28,368 nt of DNA from JAFGIG01 sp964397545 (lineage in GTDB: Bacteria > SDB-A). Shown piece after piece: positions 8,594 through 16,028 of the stretch. The stretch is taken from assembly GCA_964397545.1 (NCBI GenBank), contig CAYNIW010000027.1:1-28368 (forward strand). The letters are read 5' to 3'. How positions within the stretch are numbered: position 1 is the stretch's first letter; each line of letters begins with the position of its first letter. A program made the translations under genes and the position numbers. The notes below the pieces were generated by a model that saw only the letters and a list, made by a program, of their open reading frames with translations, ran no database searches and had not been told where the DNA came from.

Positions 8594-9718
8594 TTAAAAT
8601 TTTTGGATTACACGTAAAATATCGTCTGGGTGCATGGATTCTCCGTCGTATCTGTTCGCGCCGAGAACTTTGATATCCTTCCCGACAGCTCTTTCGACTT
8701 CGCGTATAGCCTGTCCCATATTCATTTCAGCTACCACTATTCCTTTGAGACCTTTGGAGATTTTTTCAAGCTCTTTGTCCGGAAAAGGCCAGAGCGTGAG
8801 AGCTTTCATGGATCCGACTTTCAAGCCGTGTTCCCTCGCGATTTTAACGGCTTTTCTCGCGCACCTTGCCGAACTGCCGTATGAAAACACGAGATATTCC
8901 ATATCCTCGTTGTCTGCTAATTCATAAAAAACCACAGAATCCCTCGCTAAATCGAACTTAAGTTTCCACCTGTCCTTCTGTTTTTGTATTACCTCGCTGT
9001 TGTTTGTGGGAAAACCGGTCTCGTCGTGCATAAGTCCCGTGACATGATGTCTGTATCCGGTTCCGAAAGCCGCCATTGGAGGCACTCCGTCCTCTGTGTT
9101 CTCATAGGGTCTGAAATCTTCAGGTTTTCCTGAAGGCTTTTTCCTGTCTATTATTTCAATTTCACCGGGTTCGGGAAGAATCATTTTTTCAGTCATGTGC
9201 CCGACGATTTCGTCCATCAGCAGAATGACAGGGGTTCTGTATTTTTCGGAAATATTAAACGATTTTACTGTGAGGTCAAAAGTTTCCTGGACACTGGTCG
9301 GAGAGAGAACCACTATGAAATGGTCTCCGTGAGTTCCCCACCTGCTCTGCATGAAATCTTCCTGCGAGGGCATCGTCGGGCTTCCGGTGGAAGGGCCGCC
9401 TCTCTGAACATTGACTATCACGCATGGGATCTCAGTCTGGCAGGCGTATCCGATATTTTCCTGTTTAAGGCTGAAACCCGGGCCTGAAGTCGCTGTGAGG
9501 GATTTTATTCCGTTAAGGCTCGCTCCCAGAACTGCAGCCATGGAAGCTATTTCATCCTCCATCTGTATGAATTTGCCTTCGACCTGCGGCAGGAGAACTG
9601 CCAATTCTTCGGCTATCTCGCTTGATGGAGTTATCGGGTATCCTGCGAAAAACCTGCATCCTGCGATTATCGCCCCGTATGCGCACGCTTCGTTGCCGTG
9701 CATCATCTTTTTAATCAT
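8594..9718 (-). CDS. korA: 2-oxoacid:ferredoxin oxidoreductase, alpha subunit
   Basis: A 374-residue alpha subunit that binds the 2-oxoacid and helps form the TPP site. Conserved stretches are GNEACAYGAIIAGCRFFAGY followed by PITPSSEIAEE (near residues 9-39), QMEDEIASMAAVLGAS, TATSGPGFSLKQENIGYA and GSPTMPSQEDFMQ. The second half holds SYGSSARCARKA and the transketolase C-terminal-like ALTLWPFPDKELE. The ATG is preceded by AGGAGG. It overlaps the carbonic-anhydrase-like gene by 8 bases. Length (about 375) and the absence of a fused gamma domain match the four-subunit 2-oxoglutarate or branched-chain type. Confidence 0.93.
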   Translation of the reverse strand: MIKKMMHGNEACAYGAIIAGCRFFAGYPITPSSEIAEELAVLLPQVEGKFIQMEDEIASMAAVLGASLNGIKSLTATSGPGFSLKQENIGYACQTEIPCVIVNVQRGGPSTGSPTMPSQEDFMQSRWGTHGDHFIVVLSPTSVQETFDLTVKSFNISEKYRTPVILLMDEIVGHMTEKMILPEPGEIEIIDRKKPSGKPEDFRPYENTEDGVPPMAAFGTGYRHHVTGLMHDETGFPTNNSEVIQKQKDRWKLKFDLARDSVVFYELADNEDMEYLVFSYGSSARCARKAVKIAREHGLKVGSMKALTLWPFPDKELEKISKGLKGIVVAEMNMGQAIREVERAVGKDIKVLGANRYDGESMHPDDILRVIQKF

Positions 9719-10202
9719 CTATCCTCCTGATATTATTCTTCAGACTTTCTTTTGCAAGTTTAACATATTCCTGGGCTGATTTAGAAATATTTCCGGCTTC
9801 TTCTTCAGTCACGGTTCGTTTGACTTTCGCGGGGATTCCGGCGACAAGGGAATTTTCCGGGATTATCTGTTTTTCGAGAACTACCGCGCCGGCCGCAACA
9901 ATTGAATTTTTCCCAACCACCGCGCCGTCGAGAATAACGGCGCCCATACCCACTAAAACATTGTCATCAATCCGGCATCCGTGAACTATGGCGCCGTGGC
10001 CGACAGTGACGTTGTCGCCGATTATCGCCGGCAATTCGTGCGTCACATGAACAATGCATCCATCCTGGATATTGGTGTTTTCGCCCACGAATATGTAGTT
10101 TATGTCCGCTCTGAGAACCGCGCAGTGCCATACATTGGCGTTGTTGCCGAATCTGACGTCTCCTTCTATAGCGGCTTTACCGCTCAAGTAAACTTTTTTC
10201 AC
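9711..10202 (-). CDS. Gamma-carbonic anhydrase family protein (left-handed beta-helix)
   Basis: A 163-residue hexapeptide-repeat protein of the YrdA/CaiE/gamma-CA family. Isoleucine/valine-centred hexads run through residues 8-130, for example NIQDGCIVHV and NSIVAAGAVV. Histidines in CIVHVTHE and TVGHGAIVHGCRI fit the three zinc ligands of gamma-class carbonic anhydrases. The start is GTG with GAGG five bases before it. It lies 7 bases after a lipoprotein gene and overlaps korA by 8 bases. Interconversion of CO2 and bicarbonate would suit a neighbour that releases or fixes CO2, but many family members have no proven anhydrase activity, and acyltransferase-like roles are possible. Confidence 0.85.
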   Translation of the reverse strand: MKKVYLSGKAAIEGDVRFGNNANVWHCAVLRADINYIFVGENTNIQDGCIVHVTHELPAIIGDNVTVGHGAIVHGCRIDDNVLVGMGAVILDGAVVGKNSIVAAGAVVLEKQIIPENSLVAGIPAKVKRTVTEEEAGNISKSAQEYVKLAKESLKNNIRRIDD

Positions 10203-10209
10203 GGATACC

Positions 10210-11298
10210 TCACTCTATGATTATTCTCAAACCCTGTTCTGAAAACATGAAAAAGGCGTCGCTGAAGATGAAATACCTTCTCAGCAAAGAGTTTTCTCTG
10301 AAACAAATCTTTTGATCTCCTCCCCTGTCAAAACCGCACAGCGAACTGTCGCCGGCTAGAAAAACAAGGTCTTTGAAAACTCCCGGAACGCCGCTGTAAC
10401 CGTCTTTATGCCAATTCAAAGCCTTTTTTTCGAGAGAATAAGAAAATGATAATTTTTCTGAAGATAGACTTGAAACAAAAAGGTCTTTGCCGTCACAGGA
10501 GACAAAGGCCGGTTCTCTGAAAGGGATAAGAGAGAATTTGTCCTTGAGCGATCCGTCTTCAGGATCGAGAATATGCAGAAAACCAGAGCAATCGAGGACA
10601 GCGGGTCCTGATTTCGTCGCAACGGGGACAGCTCTTAAGGGGAAAAAGTTCCCCGTTTCGTATGTCCACAAAAGGCTCAAATCCTCCCTGGCAAACAAAC
10701 TTATCCTCCCCGGAGCTGAAGGGATTATAATTCCGTTTTTCAGTAGAAATGGTGATGTTTCTCCGCAGCCTGTGAGGTCAAGGCCGCCGGCTGTCTCCAG
10801 CAGTGATCCGTCTTGAGCTGAAATCTTGTGCAGAGAGTTTTGAGTGGCGAGAAATATATCTTCCCCTTCACATACAGGATGAGAGACAATTTTATCTGAA
10901 AACTTAATCAGCCATATCAGGGAAATGTCTTCGTCGAGTTTTACGAGTTCGCCCCCCGGCAAGACGGCTATAAAACCGTCTTTTAACTCCACAACAGATT
11001 CAAAAAGCAGGCCGGTCTCTCTGAAAACGCCTATTTCGCCTTTTTGAACATCCACGAGAAAAACTTTTCCTTGATCTGTAAATATTAGAAAGGTTTTACC
11101 CCTTGGTATCACTCTGACGGGATTTATCTGATCTTGAAAAAACAACTCCCTTGAAGGCGTGAAAAAATTTTTCGACTTAAAAGGCGCGTGGTCCGGACTG
11201 CCTCCGAAAAACGATGAATTGTATGAGGTGTTCCTTAAAGAGGAACAGGAGCTTATCAGCCAGAGAGAAAATATTGTGATAAGAGCCTTTTTTATCAA
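10210..11298 (-). CDS. Lipoprotein with PQQ-like beta-propeller repeats (second of a tandem pair)
   Basis: A 362-residue exported lipoprotein with a short signal IKKALITIFSLWLISSC, the Cys at residue 17 being the likely lipidation site. The rest is repeated short beta strands with G-x-Ф and DxxxG-type turns (GKVFLVDVQKGEIGVF, EDIFLATQNSLHKISAQDGS, LHILDPEDGS), as in BamB/PQQ-type propellers. I chose TTG at 11298 because it begins four bases after the stop of the preceding lipoprotein gene and places the signal peptide at the N terminus; a GTG 42 bases upstream would overlap that gene and add a non-signal leader. It probably faces the periplasm as a scaffold or sensor. No enzyme residues are recognised. 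Confidence 0.75.
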   Translation of the reverse strand: MIKKALITIFSLWLISSCSSLRNTSYNSSFFGGSPDHAPFKSKNFFTPSRELFFQDQINPVRVIPRGKTFLIFTDQGKVFLVDVQKGEIGVFRETGLLFESVVELKDGFIAVLPGGELVKLDEDISLIWLIKFSDKIVSHPVCEGEDIFLATQNSLHKISAQDGSLLETAGGLDLTGCGETSPFLLKNGIIIPSAPGRISLFAREDLSLLWTYETGNFFPLRAVPVATKSGPAVLDCSGFLHILDPEDGSLKDKFSLIPFREPAFVSCDGKDLFVSSLSSEKLSFSYSLEKKALNWHKDGYSGVPGVFKDLVFLAGDSSLCGFDRGGDQKICFRENSLLRRYFIFSDAFFMFSEQGLRIIIE

Positions 11299-11302
11299 AA
11301 TT

Positions 11303-12376
11303 TTAATTTGATTGATCTCTTCTGATGACGCAAAAAACACCGTCCCCTCCTACAGCGATGAAATATTCACCAATGTTCTCAAAATACCTGACTTTCGTCA
11401 AATCCAATTGCGACAGGCAATTTATTCTTCCGGTCCATCTGTTTACGGAATAAAACCTGCCCGAATAACTTACAAAAAGGACGTCTTCCCCTCTGCACTC
11501 GGGTTTTGTGAGGAAGAGCTGTTCTGTCGTAAGATTCCAGAGAACTTCTCCCGACCCAAGGAAATATACACCTAAATCTCCGTTTTCCGCAATATAATAT
11601 ATGTCTTTGCAAACGGGTTCAAAAGAAAAACTGATTCCTTCCAATACATTGTATCTCTCGGTGAGGGTTCCGCTGAAACTTTCAAACAAAAACAGCGAAC
11701 CGTCGTCGAATGACACAAATATCTTATCTTCGAACTCTCCCAAACCGCGTGGTAAATTAGCAGTGTTGAAAGGAGAAAACCAGAGAATATTACCGCTCGT
11801 TCCGTCAAGGCACCAGAGGTTCTTCGTGGTGAGGAAGAAAATTTTCCCTCCTTTTTCCAAAGGCTTAACAATCCCGATATCTCTTGACCTCGATATGTCA
11901 ATTTCAGAGAGAAATAGAAATCTGTAATCCAGAACTAAAATCACCCCGTCGAGATTCTGATAGAAAATTTTACCGTCGTATTTGACAGAAGGCATATATC
12001 TGCCGCGGTGTGTTCTGAATTCCTTTATTTCCTGCCAGTTTTGACCCAAGATAACCAACACCCCCCCATCGAAGAGGACTGCGTAAGAATTTGGCAAAGC
12101 ATTGACGCTCAGAATCGGAGAATCAAAAAAAGTGTCACTTAAAATGCTCCCGTCTGAAAGAGAAAAAAGGGTTATCCCACCGGAAAGATTTCCAACAAGC
12201 AATGCGGTGTCGCCGGAGACATCCCATGAGGTTATGTCTCCCCCCATTGAATCTGAAAAAACGACTGTGTAAAATCCGGTTTTTTCGGCGTCTTCTGCAT
12301 ATCTTTCCCTTCCTGAGCAACCCGAAAAAGAAATCATTGCGCAAATCAGAAATATCTCAGAGAACTTTTTCCGCAT
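11303..12376 (-). CDS. Lipoprotein with PQQ-like beta-propeller repeats (first of a tandem pair)
   Basis: A 357-residue predicted lipoprotein: signal MRKKFSEIFLICAMISFSGC with the lipobox Cys at residue 20. Beyond it lie propeller-like repeats such as GGITLFSLSDGS, NLWCLDGTSGNILWFSP, GSLFLFESFSGTL, GDLGVYFLGSGEVLWNL and RFYSVNRWTGRI, i.e. about seven blades by eye. The ATG is 20 bases inside the rimO end, without a clear Shine-Dalgarno, suggesting translational coupling. The product resembles its downstream neighbour in layout though the sequences are divergent, so the two may form a complex or come from an old duplication. A BamB-like role in outer-membrane assembly is possible but not shown. 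Confidence 0.75.
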   Translation of the reverse strand: MRKKFSEIFLICAMISFSGCSGRERYAEDAEKTGFYTVVFSDSMGGDITSWDVSGDTALLVGNLSGGITLFSLSDGSILSDTFFDSPILSVNALPNSYAVLFDGGVLVILGQNWQEIKEFRTHRGRYMPSVKYDGKIFYQNLDGVILVLDYRFLFLSEIDISRSRDIGIVKPLEKGGKIFFLTTKNLWCLDGTSGNILWFSPFNTANLPRGLGEFEDKIFVSFDDGSLFLFESFSGTLTERYNVLEGISFSFEPVCKDIYYIAENGDLGVYFLGSGEVLWNLTTEQLFLTKPECRGEDVLFVSYSGRFYSVNRWTGRINCLSQLDLTKVRYFENIGEYFIAVGGDGVFCVIRRDQSN

Positions 12377-13658
12377 AGATGGCTTTTTTCCTGACTACAT
12401 TAATCCGGACTTCGATCCATTTTCCGCTCGTCAATTCTCTGTTTTCATCCCTTATAAAAACCGTCTTATCCACATCCGGCATGTCCCAGTCCGTTCGGGC
12501 GACAGCGTAATTCCCGGCGTAACCTTCTATTATAGCTTTGACATTTACGCCTATCCTCGATTTGTCCTTTTCAAACATGATCTCTGAAAGTTCTTTTCTG
12601 ATCCTATTCAGTCTTCTTTTCGCCTCTTTCTTTTCAGGTATCCCCTGAAAATTTTCGGCAGGGGTGCATTCCTCCCTGCTGTAAGGAAAAACTCCGGATC
12701 TTTCAAAACCGATTTTCCTCGCTGAACTTAACAGAACTTCAACGTCTTTATCAGTCTCTTTGAAAAAACCCGTTATGAAAGTAGTTCTGAAAGCGGCGTT
12801 TTCTATTCTTTCTCTGAGGCGGGAAAAAAGGTCAATCAAATATTTTCTCGTGTAATTCCTGTTCATTTTTTTGAGCAGACGGTCTGAAAAATGCTGAACA
12901 GGGATGTCGAGGCATTTGATTAAATTTTCAGCAAGAGCAACCGAATCAATTAGTTTATCGTCGAATCCCCTGGGATCAAGATACGGTATCCTGTAACGGA
13001 CATCTTTGTTGACGGTTTTCTCGATTTTTTCAATGAGTATAGGCAAAAGTCTTCTCCCCGAAGAGTCAAGGCCAAAAGAGGTGGAATCCTGCGAAACAAG
13101 TATTATTTCAGAACAACCTTCGTCCTGAAGACGGCGAAATTCATCTAAGATACTCTCAACTTTTCTGCTTCTCAAACATCCCCTGATGTGTGGTATGGCG
13201 CAATAAGAACAGGCGTTGAGGCAGCCTTCGGAGATTTTGACAAGGCCAATATGTGAAAGTCCGTATCTGTCCCTTCTGCCCTCCAGTTCGGGGAGCTGGA
13301 ATTCATCGGATTCTTTCATTGATTTGAGTGTGTTGAGAAATATTTCAGGATTTGACCCGTTCACCCACAAATCCACTTCGGGAAGGGACTTTTTCAGTTG
13401 AGTTCTATGTCTTCTGAATATACAGCCTCCTACGGCGAGAACAGCGTTTTTCTTTTTAGAAGCGGAAAGTTCAAGTATACTGTCAATGGTCTCCTGCCTG
13501 GCTTCTTCAGTGAATCCGCATCCCATGAATATAATTATATCGGCTTTTTCAGGAGCTGCCGCTGACCTGAAACGGTTTTGGGTTAAAAGTCCTGAGACCA
13601 TTTCCGCGTCTATGTGGTTTCTCTGACATCCGTTGAAATCTATAAAAAAATTTTTCAT
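12357..13658 (-). CDS. rimO: Ribosomal protein S12 methylthiotransferase RimO-like radical SAM enzyme
   Basis: Adds a methylthio group to an Asp of ribosomal protein S12 (RimO) or belongs to a close methylthiotransferase. The 433-residue protein has the three domains in order: N-terminal MTTase with cysteines C11, C47 and C79 for one [4Fe-4S] cluster; radical SAM with C146-x3-C150-x2-C153 for the second; and a C-terminal TRAM-like domain (about residues 370-433). The opening MKNFFIDFNGC matches the family N terminus, so I take ATG at 13658; an in-frame TTG 18 bases upstream lies within a GAGG sequence. MiaB is less likely because the SEGCLNACSYCAIPHIRG region and short N terminus fit RimO. 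It heads the long minus-strand run. Confidence 0.88.
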   Translation of the reverse strand: MKNFFIDFNGCQRNHIDAEMVSGLLTQNRFRSAAAPEKADIIIFMGCGFTEEARQETIDSILELSASKKKNAVLAVGGCIFRRHRTQLKKSLPEVDLWVNGSNPEIFLNTLKSMKESDEFQLPELEGRRDRYGLSHIGLVKISEGCLNACSYCAIPHIRGCLRSRKVESILDEFRRLQDEGCSEIILVSQDSTSFGLDSSGRRLLPILIEKIEKTVNKDVRYRIPYLDPRGFDDKLIDSVALAENLIKCLDIPVQHFSDRLLKKMNRNYTRKYLIDLFSRLRERIENAAFRTTFITGFFKETDKDVEVLLSSARKIGFERSGVFPYSREECTPAENFQGIPEKKEAKRRLNRIRKELSEIMFEKDKSRIGVNVKAIIEGYAGNYAVARTDWDMPDVDKTVFIRDENRELTSGKWIEVRINVVRKKAIYAEKVL

Positions 13659-13660
13659 TC

Positions 13661-13689
13661 TTGATTTGCGCCTCAAGGGTGTTTATAAT
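13661..13689 (+). promoter_or_regulatory. Sigma-70-type promoter of the tRNA-Leu gene
   Basis: A TTGATT -35 box (13661-13666), a 17-base spacer and a perfect TATAAT -10 box (13684-13689). Predicted transcription would begin near 13696, about nine bases before the mature tRNA 5' end. The -35 box lies three bases from the rimO start codon on the other strand, so transcription of tRNA and rimO may interfere. Confidence 0.75.
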
Positions 13690-13704
13690 CTCCTTTTTCT
13701 TCTT

Positions 13705-13788
13705 GCCGGAGTGGCGAAACTGGTAGACGCACTGGACTCAAAATCCAGCGGAGTTTGCTCCATATGGGTTCGATTCCCATCTCCGGCA
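13705..13788 (+). tRNA. tRNA-Leu (anticodon CAA)
   Basis: An 84-base class II tRNA. The acceptor stem GCCGGAG pairs with CTCCGGC (13781-13787), followed by discriminator A. The anticodon stem CTGGA/TCCAG encloses loop CTCAAAA, giving anticodon CAA at 13739-13741. The long variable arm (about 13749-13763) can form a stem, as expected for leucine. The T arm is ATGGG-TTCGATT-CCCAT. The 3' CCA is not encoded, so it must be added by a CCA-adding enzyme. The very next bases are the stop codon of the gene on the opposite strand, and no intrinsic terminator follows. Confidence 0.97.
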
Positions 13789-16023
13789 TTACTTGGTAAA
13801 TCCAATAATCTCTTCGCCCTCGAAGAAATTGTCCGCCTTAAAAACTATTTTAAGATTTTCGGAAAGATAACTAAACGGACCGGATTCCTCCGGACTTTTT
13901 CCGCCGAAATCTCTCTTCTTGACTAAAAAAACCATGGCCCGGGATTTAACTTTCCGGATAATATTCAAAGTCTCGGAAGAATAATGGTCTGTCAACGCAT
14001 CCATGCCGAGTATTTCTGCGATGACATTTTCGGACCTTTGTTTAGAATAATAAGGCAAATCGCTCAAAACGGCGAAATCATATTCCGGGGATTCAGCCGA
14101 AAAAAATGAGTTCATGTCTTTTCTGAGACGTAAAAGCCCTGAACACGCGGAAACAAAACCATGAAAAAGATTCTCATCCGCCATTAAAGGTCTGGATAGA
14201 TTTTTATCCAAGATTTGAATGAGAGAGCCGTAGAAAAAATTTTTCAAATCTGTATCTTCTGTCTTATCTATCACGCCGGTTAAAAACGCCGCTGAGAGCT
14301 TGTTTCTCGCAGTCATCTCAAAACCGCGCGATATTTTTCCATGGATTGGATTTTCCTTTTCTTTTTCCTCTAAAATGTCAAGATTCTCCTTAAAAGCTTG
14401 AAAATCTTCTTCAGAAAATTTTACGGTTGCGGCGTTTCTCACATAAGACATTCTGCATTTTTGATCCGAACAAATAATCTCTCCGGTTTCGGTTCCCAGC
14501 TCGTGCCTTAAAATCAAGGTCTCGGCTCCGCAGTAAAAACATCTTTTGCCCGTATAATAATATTTTTTTGAGGCATAATCGAATTCACCGGTTTTCCGTG
14601 ATATGAAATCGCGGATTTTTTTCGTCAGACGGATTTCGCTTTTTTTGTCTGCAAAAGGCATGCGGCATAGATTTTTTTCTGCTGGAGACGCCGGTATGTA
14701 AAATACTTTTCTTCCGGAAGAAAAAAGCATTTTAGAAATTTCCACACCGCTATGCAGGGCAAAAACAGCTCCTGTTTCTCCCGGAGAAGTATTTTTTTCG
14801 AGAAAATCTCTTAAAATAAACAAAGTTTTTTTACAAGATTTCGCGGGAATAGCCATCTTCGTTTCAACAAGTTCATTTTCAGTATCCGTCTTTTCTTTCA
14901 GGGCTGAATAGACTTTGAGCTTGGGGTCTTTCAGAGAAAACCTGAGCTTGTCGCCTTTTTGGAGGTCAAGAGATTCGAACAGTTTGTTAACTCCCAAAAG
15001 TTTCTTTTTTTCGTTGTCGTATTCGGCGAGTATTTTTTTTCCGTTAGACTCAATTATTATCTGTGTGCTCGAATCGGGAAAAAATTCATATATCAGAGGT
15101 CTCAGGATAACACAGCCCTCCTTGACTGATTTCTCCGACAAAGGCGCGGTAGTGTAGTCCTTTCTCGTTCCGGGCTGATAGAGAGACCTTGACTTCTCGA
15201 ATTCCCATTTTTTTAGGTGCCAAAACCCCCTTCTCGAAGAGCTGAATCTTTCGTCTTCTGTCAGAGTAGATGAGAGAGTGTTGTTTTTTATGTTTATGCC
15301 GAATTTTTCGGTTATCGCTTTTTTAAGCTCTCTAAAGAGCATGGGTTTTTGTCTTTCAGACAAAACAGAGTTTATCATTTCGGCGACATTTGACACATAG
15401 CGGCTTTTGCTTGATTTTTCCGGGGCTATAAGCGAACTGCCGAGGTTCGCGACCGCGTTTTTCTTTACCAGCCTCGAAAGTTCAGCATAAAAACCGCCGT
15501 CCGGGTCAATGTAAATCCCTGAGGATTCGGAAATCTGCCTTGCAAGGTCGGTTCTGTGAATAGGCGGTTTGTTTGTCTTGAAAAATTCAATTATTGCCGA
15601 TGAAAAAAAATCTCCTATGCTGTCCGTGGGAATATCTTCATTTTTCATGGCAAAATAATCGCTGGTCCCCCACCTCCTGAAATTATTGGCTATTAAAACT
15701 TTCTTTACCCTGAATTCTTCCTGCGGTTTTATGGCGTTTCTTTTCACCAGCTCTGTGACAATTTCAGAAATCGGCATGGGTTTGTTTTTTTTGGATAAAA
15801 CACAGGTTATCTGGTTATTAAGAAACTCGTCTTCTTGCATTTTCTCCGCCACGCGCCAATGTCCCTCTCCGTCGCTAAAGAACCTGCTGTCCTGACTCAT
15901 CAGAGCGTTCACGGAGCCTGGTTTTGCTATTATGCCAGATTCTCTGAGTATTGCCGTTATTTCCCTGTAGTGCAGGCCGGGTGTTTTTTCAAGAATTGAA
16001 AATACTTCCGCGGCTATGCTCAC
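13789..16023 (-). CDS. Unrecognised 744-residue protein with tandem HARE-type winged helices, beta-rich middle and Cys4 zinc site
   Basis: A predicted nucleic-acid-binding protein of unknown function. By eye it has about four HARE-HTH-like winged-helix units: residues 1-60 (clearest, ending RFFSDGEGHWRV), 65-127, 133-202 and 207-272 (RGFWHLKKW). Residues about 300-375 are beta-rich and end in LFESLDLQKGDKLRFSL, which may be a pseudobarrel-type DNA-binding fold. A zinc-ribbon-like site has C495-x2-C498 and C518-x4-C523. The last 220 residues match nothing I know. No catalytic motif was seen. The GTG start has AAAGGA eight bases upstream, inside the end of the macro-domain gene five bases away, so the two are probably co-expressed. 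The stop abuts the tRNA 3' end. Confidence 0.8.
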   Translation of the reverse strand: MSIAAEVFSILEKTPGLHYREITAILRESGIIAKPGSVNALMSQDSRFFSDGEGHWRVAEKMQEDEFLNNQITCVLSKKNKPMPISEIVTELVKRNAIKPQEEFRVKKVLIANNFRRWGTSDYFAMKNEDIPTDSIGDFFSSAIIEFFKTNKPPIHRTDLARQISESSGIYIDPDGGFYAELSRLVKKNAVANLGSSLIAPEKSSKSRYVSNVAEMINSVLSERQKPMLFRELKKAITEKFGINIKNNTLSSTLTEDERFSSSRRGFWHLKKWEFEKSRSLYQPGTRKDYTTAPLSEKSVKEGCVILRPLIYEFFPDSSTQIIIESNGKKILAEYDNEKKKLLGVNKLFESLDLQKGDKLRFSLKDPKLKVYSALKEKTDTENELVETKMAIPAKSCKKTLFILRDFLEKNTSPGETGAVFALHSGVEISKMLFSSGRKVFYIPASPAEKNLCRMPFADKKSEIRLTKKIRDFISRKTGEFDYASKKYYYTGKRCFYCGAETLILRHELGTETGEIICSDQKCRMSYVRNAATVKFSEEDFQAFKENLDILEEKEKENPIHGKISRGFEMTARNKLSAAFLTGVIDKTEDTDLKNFFYGSLIQILDKNLSRPLMADENLFHGFVSACSGLLRLRKDMNSFFSAESPEYDFAVLSDLPYYSKQRSENVIAEILGMDALTDHYSSETLNIIRKVKSRAMVFLVKKRDFGGKSPEESGPFSYLSENLKIVFKADNFFEGEEIIGFTK

Positions 16024-16028
16024 GCTTT

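Larger units (their letters stand above)
5..13658 (-). other. Probable long minus-strand operon or gene run from rimO to GT2 glycosyltransferase
   Basis: Thirteen genes all read leftward, with gaps below 20 bases or overlaps of 4 to 20 bases. No terminator-like hairpin was seen between them. It joins translation modification, envelope lipoproteins, central oxidoreductase and glycan enzymes; internal promoters are possible but were not found by eye. Confidence 0.55.
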
